Below are positions 9,909 through 20,931 of a stretch of DNA of 64,000 bases, in pieces; position 1 is the stretch's first letter, and each line of letters begins with the position of its first letter. This DNA comes from Chondrus crispus (taxonomy: Eukaryota; Rhodophyta; Florideophyceae; Gigartinales; Gigartinaceae): the NCBI RefSeq assembly GCF_000350225.1, contig NW_005179058.1:413941-477940 (forward strand), written 5' to 3'. The notes below the pieces were generated by a model. It saw only the letters and a list, made by a program, of their open reading frames with translations. It did not search any database and was not told the DNA's origin. The position numbers and the translations under genes are program-made.

Positions 9909-12900
9909 GCCATGTGCCGGAACGGCTGCGCGAAAGATTCCGTCGGATGTTGAAAAAATATTCCCGTATGTGGGATGGGACCCTTGGTGAGATCAACACC
10001 ACGGTCCACCGGATTGAGCTGGCCCCGGATACAAGGCCAATTGCACAAGCTCCGTACCGAGCCGGTCCAAAGGGTCGGGAGGTCGAGGACGCAGAAGTAC
10101 AGAAGATGTTAGAAGCAGGAGTCATCGAACCGGCGCAGTCAGAATGGGCGTCGCTCGTTTTATTAGTGCCAAAGCCGGACGGATCGATGCGCTTTTGCGT
10201 AGACTATCGCAGGTTAAACACGGTAGCGGTAAAGGACACGTACCTTTTACTGCGCATGGATGAGTGCCTGGAATCGATTGGTGACACCAAGGTTTTCCCC
10301 GCGTTGGACGCGATCTCGGGATATTGGCAGATGCCTATCCCTGAGCGCGACCCCGACAAGACCGCATTTTCGTGTCACTCAGGTATGTATCGCTTCTCAA
10401 GAATACCCTTCGGGCTAACTAACGCGCCGGCGACGTTTCAGAGAGCAATGGATATCCTGCTCTCTCCGTTCCGTTGGAAGTGCTTTTTGGTGTATCTGGA
10501 TGACATAATAATTTTTAGCAAGTCGTGGGAGGAGCACATCGTGCACGTGGATGAAATACTTTCTGTATTAGAGAAGGCAGGTGTGAAGCTCATGCTTCGC
10601 AAGTGCGAATTTTTCGTCGAAAAGATCAAGTACCTGGGCCATGTCGTTCGGCTAAGCACATTGGAAGTTGACGCCGCGCGAACCGCAGCATTGGAACAAG
10701 TGAGGTACCCTCAAACGCAGACCCAGCTCAGGAGCTTCTTGGGACTCTGTAATGTCTACCGCAGATTCGTTCCGCATTATGCGAAAATTGCGCATCCGCT
10801 CAATCAACTATTGAAGAAGGGACAACCGGTCCAGTTGGAAGGATTCGACGGACCCTGCGAAAAAGCTTTTCACAAGTGCAATGACGTTATCTTGGCGCCA
10901 CCGGTGTTGGCGCTGCCGAAGAAGGACCTACCATACTGGGTAGACACCGATGCAAGCGACTATCAAATCGGCGCTGCATTATTTCAAACGCATCCGGATG
11001 CGCAACGTAAACCCATCGGGTTCTTTTCAAGAACGTTAGCCGCAGCCGAGAGAAACTATTCTGTATCAGAAAAAGAATGTCTAGCGGTAATTTGGGCCGT
11101 ACAGACTCTAAGACCATATCTATATGGCGAGCACTTCATTGTGCATACCGACTATGCCTCATTGAGGTGGTTGATGAACGCAACCGGCCCCAGCGGGAGA
11201 TGAATCCGATGGAGGCTCCGCCTCTCGGAATTCGATTTCGAAATCAAGTACAGGAAGGGCAAGGCGAATAGTCAAGCTGATGCCCTGTCAAGATTGCGGA
11301 CCGCAGGAGAAACCGTCGACGAGATCGACGACGAAATCCCATGCTTTATGGCCGAACCGGCCGAGGATACAGTGGAGGACGAGGACAGTTTTGACGGGTT
11401 ATACGACATCCTCGCTCTTGAGGGGGGGACCGCCCCTGAGCGCCTCGATCAATTCCAAGCTTTCACTACGGAGGAGCTCATTCGCGAGCAAGCCGTCGAC
11501 CCCTTCTGCAACCGCATCAAGGAAGAAATGGACGCTGGAAAGGTGAGAACGTTCAACACGGAGACCGAGGAACTCGAAGGAACTCTATGCCGTACCGCAG
11601 CAGATTTTGTACAAGTGGTGATACCACAATCGTTAAGGGACCGCGTCCTAGGGTTGAGCCACTACGCAAAATTGGCAGGCCACCCGGGACGCAGGAAACT
11701 TTACAAGACATTGAGAAGGTATTTTTATTGGCCTACGATGGCCCTAGACTGCTATGCCGTCGCGAAGAATTGCGCCGCATGTGCGCGGGAAAGGGTGAAG
11801 TTAAGAAGAGACACGAAGGAAATGAAGCTGTTCACGCCCAAAGCTCTGCTGGAGTTTGTCGCCATCGACATTCTCGGGGAGCTAATTACAAATAAACGAG
11901 GAAATCGGTACATTCTCGTGATCAGCGATCGATACTCGAAACTGGTACGAACCGTACCGTTGAAGAAGATATCAGCTGCGCACATCGCACAAGCCTTCGT
12001 TCACCATTGGGTATTCGTGTAGGGACCGCCGGTCAAGCTGCTGTCCGACAATGGAACACAGTTCACGGCCCGGTTCTTTCAGAACCTCTGTCGAATTCTC
12101 GGCATACGCAATGTGTTCACGACTACGTACCACCCGCAAGCCAACGGCCAAGTTGAGAGGTTTAACCGCACGCTGATTTCCGCGTTGCGAAAATATGTTG
12201 GAGAGCACCCCAAGGACTGGGACCTATTTAGCGACGCCGTGACGTTTGCGTACAACACGCAAGTTCATCGAACTACGAACATCGCGCCCTTCGAGCTGGT
12301 GTTAGCTCGGGCGCCGAGAAGCATTGCCTTACAAGCACAGCCAAGTTTGGAAGGATTCAGCTCGAATCGAGCGTACTACCTGAAATGGCAGTCGTGGTTG
12401 CAAAGCCTGATGAAAGGCGCTGGTAAGAGCTTGCGGAAACAACAAGAGCGCTACAAGCGAAATTTCGACGCAAGGCTCCGCAAGCCGAAGTATGACATCC
12501 CTTCAGGATCATACGTATTCCTTCGGAAAGAGCAAGGCACGGCCACCGAGCCGAAACATAAGTTGGCACAAGTGGCTACGGGTCCATATCAAGTGAAGAA
12601 TTCAACGGAGAATACGGTCGTCATTTCCATCGGCGACCGGGAAGAGCGCGTGTCGCGAGATAGAGTCGAATTAGCCCCTAGTCCCATGGACTACACGCCG
12701 ATAGTCGGGCTACGACAAGAGCTACAATTCCTCAGCCAAGACGGGGAACGAGAAGAACCCACCACGCAAGCGAAGGATAGGACGGATGACGGACCTTTGA
12801 CAAGTCAAGAAGCAGCGGGCATCCCATCCGATCTACAAGAGATGGGAGGTTCGAAAGAAAAGGATGAGGATGAGTCGTTGGCTCTTCGGAAGGGGGACGG

Positions 12901-13135
12901 ACAGTTGGACACGCAGGAAGAAGGAGCCAGGAGTCAGGAGTATGTGATCTACAAGATCGTGGACCACGGCTACGAAGGGGAGAAATTAATTCTCAAAGTG
13001 GGATGGTATGGGTATACCCTCAAGAACGCAACGTGGGAACCCATTGATCAATTGCCGCGCAGGACGGCCGTCACGTATTTCCGACGGAAAAGATTGGCCT
13101 TGCCCGCGCAGGTCGCGCAAGCTCAATCAGGATAG
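9890..13135 (+). pseudogene. gyp1 pol: RT, RNase H, integrase, chromodomain (two in-frame stops)
   Basis: A single frame of about 1080 codons is interrupted only by TGA at 11201-11203 and TAG at 12020-12022. RT motifs are seen in order: RFCVDYRRLN, LDAISGYWQM, FGLTNAPATFQRAM and the active site YLDD (10492-10503). RNase H follows (DTDASDYQIGAAL, near 10945). Integrase has an H/C zinc site (GLSHYAKLAGHPG and CAACAR) and a DD35E core (AIDIL, LSDNG, NGQVERFNR). The GPY segment is ATGPYQV. A chromodomain (EYVIYKIVDHGYEGEKLILK, near 12940) closes the protein. The second stop falls between the first and second catalytic Asp of integrase. The frame is open upstream to about 9735, overlapping the protease frame. 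Confidence 0.88.
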
Positions 13136-16100
13136 TGGCAGTCAAGAAGTCCACATGCCAGCATTAGTGCGACCGTCCGCACTGGGGAGAGTGAGCCGAC
13201 TCGAGGGTGACGAAAAGGGGAACGATGAGAGGAAAAGAGGCAGGTGAGGGGCCTTCCGGTCCCCCACAGGCAAGTAGAGCGACGCGTGCCGCGATTTCAG
13301 GAACTAATAATTTTGATTGTAGTCCGAAGATGAGGTACTACGCTGCCTAGGAGTGAGAAGGAGTCGCCAAGGTCACGAGAAGTGACGTTCGGACCGGCGA
13401 TCCACTCCCCAAAAAAGGGCGAAGTACGAAAAAGAATGGGAAGGTACTGTACGGTACTCGGAAGAGGAGATTCACGACGATTGTTGCAGAGCCAAAGTGG
13501 AACACAGAACAGCATCGGAAATTTTTAATTGGAATGTATGAAGACACTGTATGCCGGGGGGGAGTCACACGAGGCGCTGGGTACTTGGGAAAATTGCGAA
13601 TTGCGCACAGGAGTCCGTACCAAATACCCAGGCGAACTCACGAACGAGTGAAGGAGGAGCCCGATCGCCCCGTGCGGGAAGTCGAAAAAGGGATCGACGT
13701 GAGCCGCCTATAATGCTCACAAGTCCGCGGAGAAAGACGCTATTGCGCGCAGTGAGACCGCGTGTGGAGGAAGCCCAGCCTAACTGAGGGGATATCGAGA
13801 AGGCCGTCGGTTGCGGCAGATACTGGGCCTCCGTGTTTTCTTTTTGCACGCGCGCCACGCACTTACAGATCACCGACGATCAGCTGCTTGATCTTCGCTT
13901 TGTTATTCTCCATTTTGTTTTTGTTTTTTTGTCTTTGTCTGTTAATGTCAAGAAAACGACCCCGCGCAGCGGAGGTCGTTCAGCGAGTCCAAAACGCTCA
14001 AGGGAAGGAGTTATTTCTGGGGCCTTACCCGATAGCGAGCGACGCCGAAGCTTACACACGTCAGCAGCTCTTGGGCGACATGCTTACCAGTTGGCTGCTA
14101 TGACCTTTATATGTCTTTTTGTCTTTCTTATGTCTTTCTTTTTTTCTGTTTGTGCTATTTATTCATTATCGTCGCAGTGGAGGAAGACAAGATCCGCATC
14201 CAGATTTAGACAAGTGGGCCCTAAAGGGGCAAGAAGACAACGTCGCCACCGAGACGCAACGGCCGCTTCAAGAAGGAACGAGGAGATCAAGCATCGGACG
14301 GGACGGACGCAAAACCAGTGATTGTGACAGTGTTTGGCCGAAGAGAAGGGAGGAAAGCGCGCTCATGGTCGATGATGACTACGTCGCGACGATAGGACGT
14401 CGAACGGGAAAGCCCACACAATCCGCCACTCTGCCCTCGTTTTGTTTTTATCCTATTTTGTGACGCGGCATCCCGGGCGCGATTGCACACCACGAACGCC
14501 GACCAGCCAGTAAGCTACGGCCGAAGAAGGGAGGAAGTAGAACGAAATTTCGAAGCGACAAGAGGGCGAGTTCCTCGCCCCATTTCTTAGTTACACACGC
14601 TGCTCTCTTCTCCCTTCATGAAAGGGCGCACCGCGCAACCGCCGGCGAGGAAGCGGACGTGAACCACGCCAAGGAGACAGAGATTCGCTGATCAGGAAGA
14701 AACTATGTTCGATACACACTGTTCACAGGCAATGCTCCGCGTTTCCTTCTACGTTTTTCGAGTGAGGACTATGGTCACGACGCTATTCTCACAAACACAC
14801 ACTGCACCCGAAACGGGTCCGAGATCGTCGAATAAGTTTCATTTGATACAACGCAAACCAGTAGGACGTTGATCTGACGTGGGACGCGGACAAGGTCGAA
14901 GGAAAAGGTTTCGCGTGGTGACCAAGGTGTAAAGTAATTTATCCTGTTGGAATCAGGTGTCGTGGTACGATGGATCTCGGAGATCAGGCGGTGAGAACCG
15001 CAAAAAGGGGGAAACAACACCCCGAGGGGACAAAGACGAGCAACTTCGTTACCTCATAGACGTAGGGAGGCGTTATGCCGCACTGTATGAACGGCCTTCC
15101 CGACGCGACTGCACCCTGTGGGGACCAACACCAAGTGTGTTTGGTGAGACAAGAGAACGGGAATCAAAGCTCAAGAGGATGGAAGAGAGTGAAGGAAGTT
15201 GGAGGCTTCTCACGATTAGAAGGAGGCATCAGCATCGGGGTCTCGACACAAACGACTACCCACTGGCCTTGCGAAAGTGAGAGAGGACTCAAGAAGGGGG
15301 AAAAGAAACTTTGCGCCGCGAGAGAGAATAAGAAATCGCGAGCCGGCGAGCAAAAGGGAGATGGCTACTTATGGGGTAGACAACGTGAGTCGACACCATA
15401 ATCTTCGGGATGCAAACGGGACAGCCGGGGTTCTGTTACGCGTGTTAGCACACGAAGCACAGTCGAGGGAGTACCTTCGGTGATACCCTGTACCGGGAGC
15501 AGCAGAACTCATCAAAGGCAGACGTCTCATGAGGTGCCCGACGAGAAATGGTTAGTTGACGGATCCCGGTATCTATGTCGAGGGGGGCAATGGAGGATCG
15601 AAGGCTACAACGCAGTTGGCGTTGGAAACGTGATACGGGCGCGTCTACTCGCAATATTCTACTAGAATGAATCCCGCTGGTTTATCATCTGTGGGACAAC
15701 CGGAGAATAGTGCCCGCCAGAGCGGGAACGACTGGAGAACGACCTGCGGCGCGTCATTGAGGGTCATTAATCTCCCAAATCCAACTTTGCGAATGAAACC
15801 ACTCCAAAAATCAAATTAGGAGGAAAAGTGGCTAATCATTTTTCTGAGTACAGGGCTCACTCGAGAAAAATCAACAGCGAAACACACACGTCGTCAAAAT
15901 TTGGATCATCGATTCAGGGCGAAATAGGACATTGGTCCACGTGTTCACCCTTCACGCCCTACTCCGACCTGGTAAGACTGAGCCCGCGGTGTGGCTCGCA
16001 CGACGAAATCGGAGCAGTCCTAAGGAAGCGGGATCTACGTGTCAGGGTCATTTGAGTATCGGCGATTCCTGACATTGTGGGAAGGAATTCGATTGGCGTT

Positions 16101-16912
16101 CTGATAGAGAGACAGGGGGAACTTTGCACGCACGACGTTGACTTGTGTCCACCCAGACGGCTGACTCCCCGTCTATGGAGGAGGATAAAAAGAAAAAAGG
16201 GGAGAGCCGAGAAAGACGGCTACAGAGCTTTCGCGACAGCGATCAAGGGACGACGTAGCCGTAGTATCTCGGCAACGTATTGTGTCCCCCGACGAGAACA
16301 CAGGGGCAGCGTGACAACGACGTCACAGAAATTGACGGAAATATAAGAGCGAGCCGAACAGGACAATGTGACTCAAGGCATTTCCCTGGATGACAGACAC
16401 GGGTGCGTGGCAAAGAGGATCGAACCTCTGCCCCGTTCCAAGGCCAGTCCGTTCGGTTTCCCTGTTGTTTTTATTTTTTGGGGGGGACATCCCCGAGAAT
16501 TGGAAGTGCAAAAACTCCCTTACTAGGCGATCGGAAGGTGAGCGACCGCTGTACCCCGGTGGTGTCGATTTTCACAGGAACGTCGACATGTGAGGTCAGC
16601 GAGATCAAGAGGAGGAACGTGGAGCGAAGAGGATTTGAAATGAATAAAGAGGAGGAAAGCGGGGGCGCACGAGCAAAAGAGGAGGAAAAGAGATAGAAGA
16701 AGAGAAAGAACGAGAAAATATGAGGGCACTACCGTGATCATAACGGGAAGGGAGAGCCCAGAAGAATGCAAAGGAGGGCGAAGTAGCGAGGTGAAGAGAA
16801 GGAGGAAGGAGGTATAAGGGTGCCACCGTGGTTACGAAGGGGTGGGCATCAGTGAGAAAAAGAGGGGGAAACGAAGGGACGAAGGAGCACGCAGGAAACT
16901 TCAATCTACGGA
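13136..16912 (+). other. gyp1 post-pol region, mostly non-coding
   Basis: 3.8 kb without a recognisable gene on either strand. The part 13250-14000 is repeated in the minus-strand fragment at 1-1500, which shows that it belongs to the family. Features visible are T-rich runs at 13905-13945 and 14105-14160, and a long purine-rich stretch (GA-rich, about 16600-16900) on the plus strand. Short plus-strand ORFs (for example 15828-16055 and 16828-17121) show no domain. Confidence 0.5.
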
Positions 16913-18738
16913 TCAAAGGCGATATGACGAGGTCGCAAATTCAGCGTCACGCAGGCAGGATAGAGATGCGACAAGCAATCGCGAGGAAATTGTCGCGCCC
17001 GTCAGCTCAGACGGAAGGGTTGCCAAAGGATTTGTCCTTTGGAAGTGATGACACGAGGCGAGCCAAAACTCGCAAGTCGTCAATCGAGGCTCCTTGCAGA
17101 GCCTCTCCCTCAAGACCGTGAGCACGGAGCAAGGCACAATATACGCTCGTGACGTCGTGGGTATTTTCGGAAATTGTTGGAGACCGGGGGGGGGAGATAT
17201 CACTTCCCTTACCGACAATGTCTCGGTATGGCCTGCCGATGGAATTGCGACCGCTGAAGACGCCTTTGACAAGGATGGAGAGGCTAGGGCTGCGCGCCGG
17301 AAAGCAGGGACAGTCGATCGAGGAGGAACTGGAGAGAAAGGACGGGAGCATACTTGAAGCTCCCGGGGGTCAGATGTGACGATGGGGGCAACGTCGGGAA
17401 CCGGTGTTTGGTTTCCGAATCGACGGCTCGTTTGAGGTTCCCACGCTGAGCAGAGGGTCGATGACCCGGGGTTGAACCACACGAAGTCGCCCGCAGCTGG
17501 GTGGTTTCGACCAGGGGAGAAAGAGGAACGTTGGCTATTGAACGATCGAGAGGAGTTTTGCGGAGGGACACAGTCCCAATCCACGCCCTCGATCACATCA
17601 AGGAGGGGGCGTATTTCGCGATTGAAATCAGAGCCACCCAGATGGACAGAGAAGTCCAATAGACGCATTTGTGCTATCAGCTTCGCGGGGAGGTGCCACA
17701 TGCGCCAGCAACCGTAGGCCTCCCAGAAGAGGGTCGCAGCTACTTTGATGCACCACTCTGTGAGGAACACCACCCATAACCCGTGTCGCGGATCCCGCAG
17801 GTAGCTGCCATAGTACGTGAGTATGGGTCCGGTTTCAGCCCAAAAGCCTTGACTCACGTCGTACTGGCTCCACCATGAGGGGATGCCCTGATAACGACTT
17901 CCATATTGCTGACGGGAAATCTCGCGCGCCTCCACCATTTGCTAGCCGATGAAGTACCCCGTATCAGACCGAATACGCCGTTCAAAGCGATCTGAAGTGT
18001 TCTGAAAGAAGAAAATACCCCGCGTTTTAAATGACGGAAATTCGAAGGGATAATGGGTTCGGTCCAGAAGATGGCATCCGATGTGACAGTATGTCGGTTT
18101 CGCCACAGGCGATCCGCCTCGGCGGCAGGGTCACCAAAGGTGATATCAATGGGATTGTCTAAGTAGAGGCGTTCGCCCTCTGTACGACAACGCCAAGTGT
18201 CACAACCGTATGACGAGGGTATGAGGGTGTCGGAAATGGGGATGGGAAGTCGAGCGAATACAGCCTCCATAAATCGCAGAGAGAGAGTGGGGCGGCCCAG
18301 TGGGGAAGGATGACGTAGGATGGAAGTTGGAATTGCTATACGGGTTCGCCAGTCAAAGGAGCGGATAGCAAGCACAGGGAGATTACCGGGAAGCATGCCC
18401 GCGTCGTCGGCGAATTGGTGTTTGATTTTGGAAACGTCGCGAATACCCACGGAGAAGAACCACTGGGCCGAGGCAAATAAGGAAGGATGTTCGTGCATGA
18501 GTTTGTCCTGTAGCTCTTCGAGCGAGGGGTAGTGGCGGGCTACCCAAGAGGGATGGTAACCTGGATGAAAGGCCGGGTCCGAGATGTCCGAATCAGGGCG
18601 ACGTCGGGGTATAGGAGGGAGGTCGAACGAAGCGCGAGACTTGTTCGCAAAGCCGACGCCGGTGCGTCGACGGGGAGTATTTTCGCCCGCGAGCTCAGGA
18701 GGTGGAGGACACGTGGGATTCGTCTTGTCCTTGCTCAT
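16913..18738 (-). pseudogene. antisense ORF of gypsy family 1, unknown function
   Basis: From ATG 18738 (MSKDKTNPTCPPPPEL) an ORF of 294 codons runs to 17854. A second frame from 17938 continues to 16913 (341 codons), and the two overlap by 85 bases. The N-terminus is Pro/Arg-rich. The middle has no recognisable motif but is not low-complexity (WVARHYPSLEELQDKLMHEH; then the Trp-rich WWSQYDVSQGFWAETG). The second half ends Ser/Pro-rich. I recognise no family. It lies between pol and the 3' LTR on the opposite strand to pol. The N-terminus recurs at 5457 in another element copy in the same relative position, so it is a family trait. Either a frameshift mutation or a programmed shift at 17860-17938 separates the two parts. 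Confidence 0.5.
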
Positions 18739-18832
18739 GCGGAGACCGTCGGTCAGGAATGGAGAAGGAAGGGGTCGAGAATAGAAGGAGGAGTTGGAGA
18801 TCAAGGAGTGCAGCCGATGTGCAAGGACGCTC

Positions 18833-18844
18833 AGAAAGGGAATA
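18833..18844 (+). promoter_or_regulatory. gyp1 polypurine tract
   Basis: AGAAAGGGAATA directly precedes the 3' LTR at 18845, the position expected for the plus-strand DNA primer. The other copy (5354-5364, minus) has a stronger G-run followed by the same ATA. Confidence 0.6.
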
Positions 18845-19874
18845 TGTAGTGCAATACGCACCTGAAAAGGGGGGTGAAAAGAAAGGAAAATATTTGGATA
18901 TGAAAAATAGTCCGGGTTGGGGGACACACGTGTGAATAACTGCACAGTTTTAATTTTTAATTATTTTATTTTATTTAGTTAATTAGTTGGCATTAATTTT
19001 GCTGACACTACATTAGATCTAGGATCTAGCTCCGCAAGCTACTGTACTGGCTCCGGCGGGGCGATATATACCTTAGCCCTCTGACCACCAAGTCAGTAAA
19101 GGTAACCCGTGTTGCCAGAGTTGAATATCGCCTTGGTCGAAGTCCGTCTTTCTCAAGACGCTCCCTTTTACCACAGATTACGTTATCCTTTGCGCTCGGG
19201 GGTTCCCCTTTTTCTTTTTCCTTTATTTCCCTGTCCTTTTCTATCTCTACCACTATTTTTCCCTTAATTGTGATGGTTCCACTGGAGTTGGTTGCGACCG
19301 ATCCGGTGTAGGTGTTTTAGCCATCGGGCAACACGTTGTGTAGCGCTGCTACTGTTTCAAGTTCCGTCGGAAGGCTGTTGCAACGACGCCTCCGTCGAAG
19401 ATCTTACTGTATAAGACAGAGTTGGTACCGATCGCGCTGGTGAGGGTGTTTTTAGCCATCGGGCAACACGTCGGTAGTAGCGCTGCTACACGGTTACGAT
19501 CCCGTCGGGTAGTGCTGAATAAGCCCCCGTCGAAGACCTTGAATTATACCCAAGGTGCTGAAGACGCTCGTCGAGCATTGGCCTTACAACCCAGCGAACC
19601 GCGGTTACATCCTCGTAGACAACCCCAACCCGCACTCTTCGAGCGCTCAAGTCTTCACAAGTCTCTACCACCATTATCCTCCCGGGCCGGGCATCTTTCC
19701 TTAACCCTCCGTCGGAGTTGAGCTACCGTGGGCCGCAAGCCCACACAAGGGGAAAGGGAGTCTCGAACGCTCCGTAGCGCGTGCCATCGGCAGCGGTTGT
19801 TGCTGTTGTTGATTTTCTTCTTTTTGTTTGACCGTCGGACTGTGTTCGCGGCCTGCCAGGCACATTGCACTACA
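18845..19874 (+). repeat. LTR of gypsy family 1, copy B (3' LTR of gyp1)
   Basis: It has the same termini as copy A and about 98% identity. The main difference is 15 bases missing near 19430 relative to 6670-6690. It carries the same TATA-like word and the same two internal modules. Sequence to the right (GGCCGTCACC) is outside the element. Confidence 0.85.
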
Positions 19875-20464
19875 GGCCGTCACCGATTTGAGAAGCAGTA
19901 CTTCCCATGCAATTGAAAATCGTTTTCGTCTCCTTTTTTGCCCTTCACCTCCAAACGTGGAGTAGCGATGAGAGTGCGAGGATATTCTTGGGTTTGATGC
20001 CATGAGAGGCTGAGAGAAAGAGACCTGTCTTCCTCAGAAGTACTTACCCGAGGAGATCGGGAAGGCACAGGCCCCATGTTAGACTCTTGTGCCGTTCTTA
20101 CGGCAGTAGAAAACGTAAAGTCGGAGTTGTGATTGCGATCTGGTGTAGCACAGCTGAAGAGGCTCATGCAGTTGGATTAAAATGTTGTAGAGCTGGCTCG
20201 TGATTCGAACTTGCATGAGGCTGTGCTCCGCCGGGATTGACTTTGACCGAGAGAGGGGTCATGGCGACTGGGAGTTTGGCGACGTTGGATGAACACAGGC
20301 TTTCAGCTTATAAGGAAGCCCTTGTCCACAGTCATTTGTACTTCGTTAAATTGCCCTTCATCCGAAAAATGAAATGGCATGAGCACGGGCTTGTGAGAAA
20401 CGTATGTCGCATGGCATACGTTTCATCACATTTGACTCCCAAACGTAGTCATTTTTAGGGCATG
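19875..20464 (+). other. inter-element spacer
   Basis: 590 bases between gyp1 and the DIRS-like element. No convincing gene is seen. The word GCAATTGAAAATCG near 19909 recurs at 20764 and 26329 inside the DIRS repeats, so part of this spacer may be an older DIRS fragment. A short perfect hairpin (AAACGTATG / CATACGTTT, 20398-20423) lies close to the element's left end. Confidence 0.4.
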
Positions 20465-20858
20465 CATTGATAATTGAAAGGTGAATCTGGACAAGGGGGC
20501 TTTTCGGTTGAACGCGCAACGGCTCTATCGGAAGGAAAACATGGCCAAACGGGCACTTCCACTGAGAATTTCAAAACCTGACCAAACGGGCCCTTCCGCT
20601 GAAGTTTTGGAAAACCTGGTGAGACGGACCCATCCGCCGAAGTTTTACTTGACCGTTCAAATGGACCGTTTCAGAAGGACCGTTTCAAGTTACCGTTCAG
20701 ACTAAGACTTGGAAACGGCTAGGATTCGTTACGTCCTTCGTTCTGGTAACGTAACCGCAGAAGCAATTGAAAATCGGCCAACGGCCGATAACAGGGCTGT
20801 ATAAGAGAGGCACTTCGAAAACTCCATTGCCTCTCTTCTCTCTTCCTCAAGTCGCCGC
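20465..20858 (+). repeat. DIRS-like terminal repeat A1
   Basis: It starts ATTGATAATTGAAAGGTGAA and matches 26033-26425 at roughly 95%. It contains CTGTATAAGAGAGGCAC (near 20799), a TATA-like word that probably drives transcription of the element about 130 bases before the gag-like start. A degenerate internal repeat is also visible (GAAAACATGGCCAAACGGGC and GAAAACCTG...GACGGACC, 20536-20630). Confidence 0.75.
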
Positions 20859-20931
20859 TTGTTTTCGTTACTCAACTCAACAAGCTTCAGACGGATCATC
20901 GTCACGGCCGGCTCTCAACAACTTGCGCATT

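Larger units (their letters stand above)
6088..19874 (+). mobile_element. gyp1: Ty3/gypsy (chromovirus-type) retrotransposon, 13.8 kb
   Basis: The order is 5' LTR (6088-7132), primer binding site (7137), gag (7300-9160), protease (9160-9908), RT-RNase H-integrase-chromodomain (9890-13135), a 5.7 kb post-pol region containing a minus-strand ORF (18738-16913), a polypurine tract (18833-18844) and the 3' LTR (18845-19874). The two LTRs differ at about 20 sites plus one 15-base gap over about 1030 bases, so the insertion is fairly young, although its genes are already broken. The flanks (CAAAG before 6088, GGCCG after 19874) do not form a target duplication. Recombination between elements, or two different insertions contributing one LTR each, cannot be excluded. 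Confidence 0.75.

Noticed and set aside
16403-16440. A stretch whose reverse complement reads CAGAGGTTCGATCCTCT then TTGCCACGC, like the T-arm of a tRNA gene
   Set aside because: The loop is one base short, and there is no matching anticodon arm, D-arm or CCA-compatible acceptor stem nearby, so it is not a tRNA gene.
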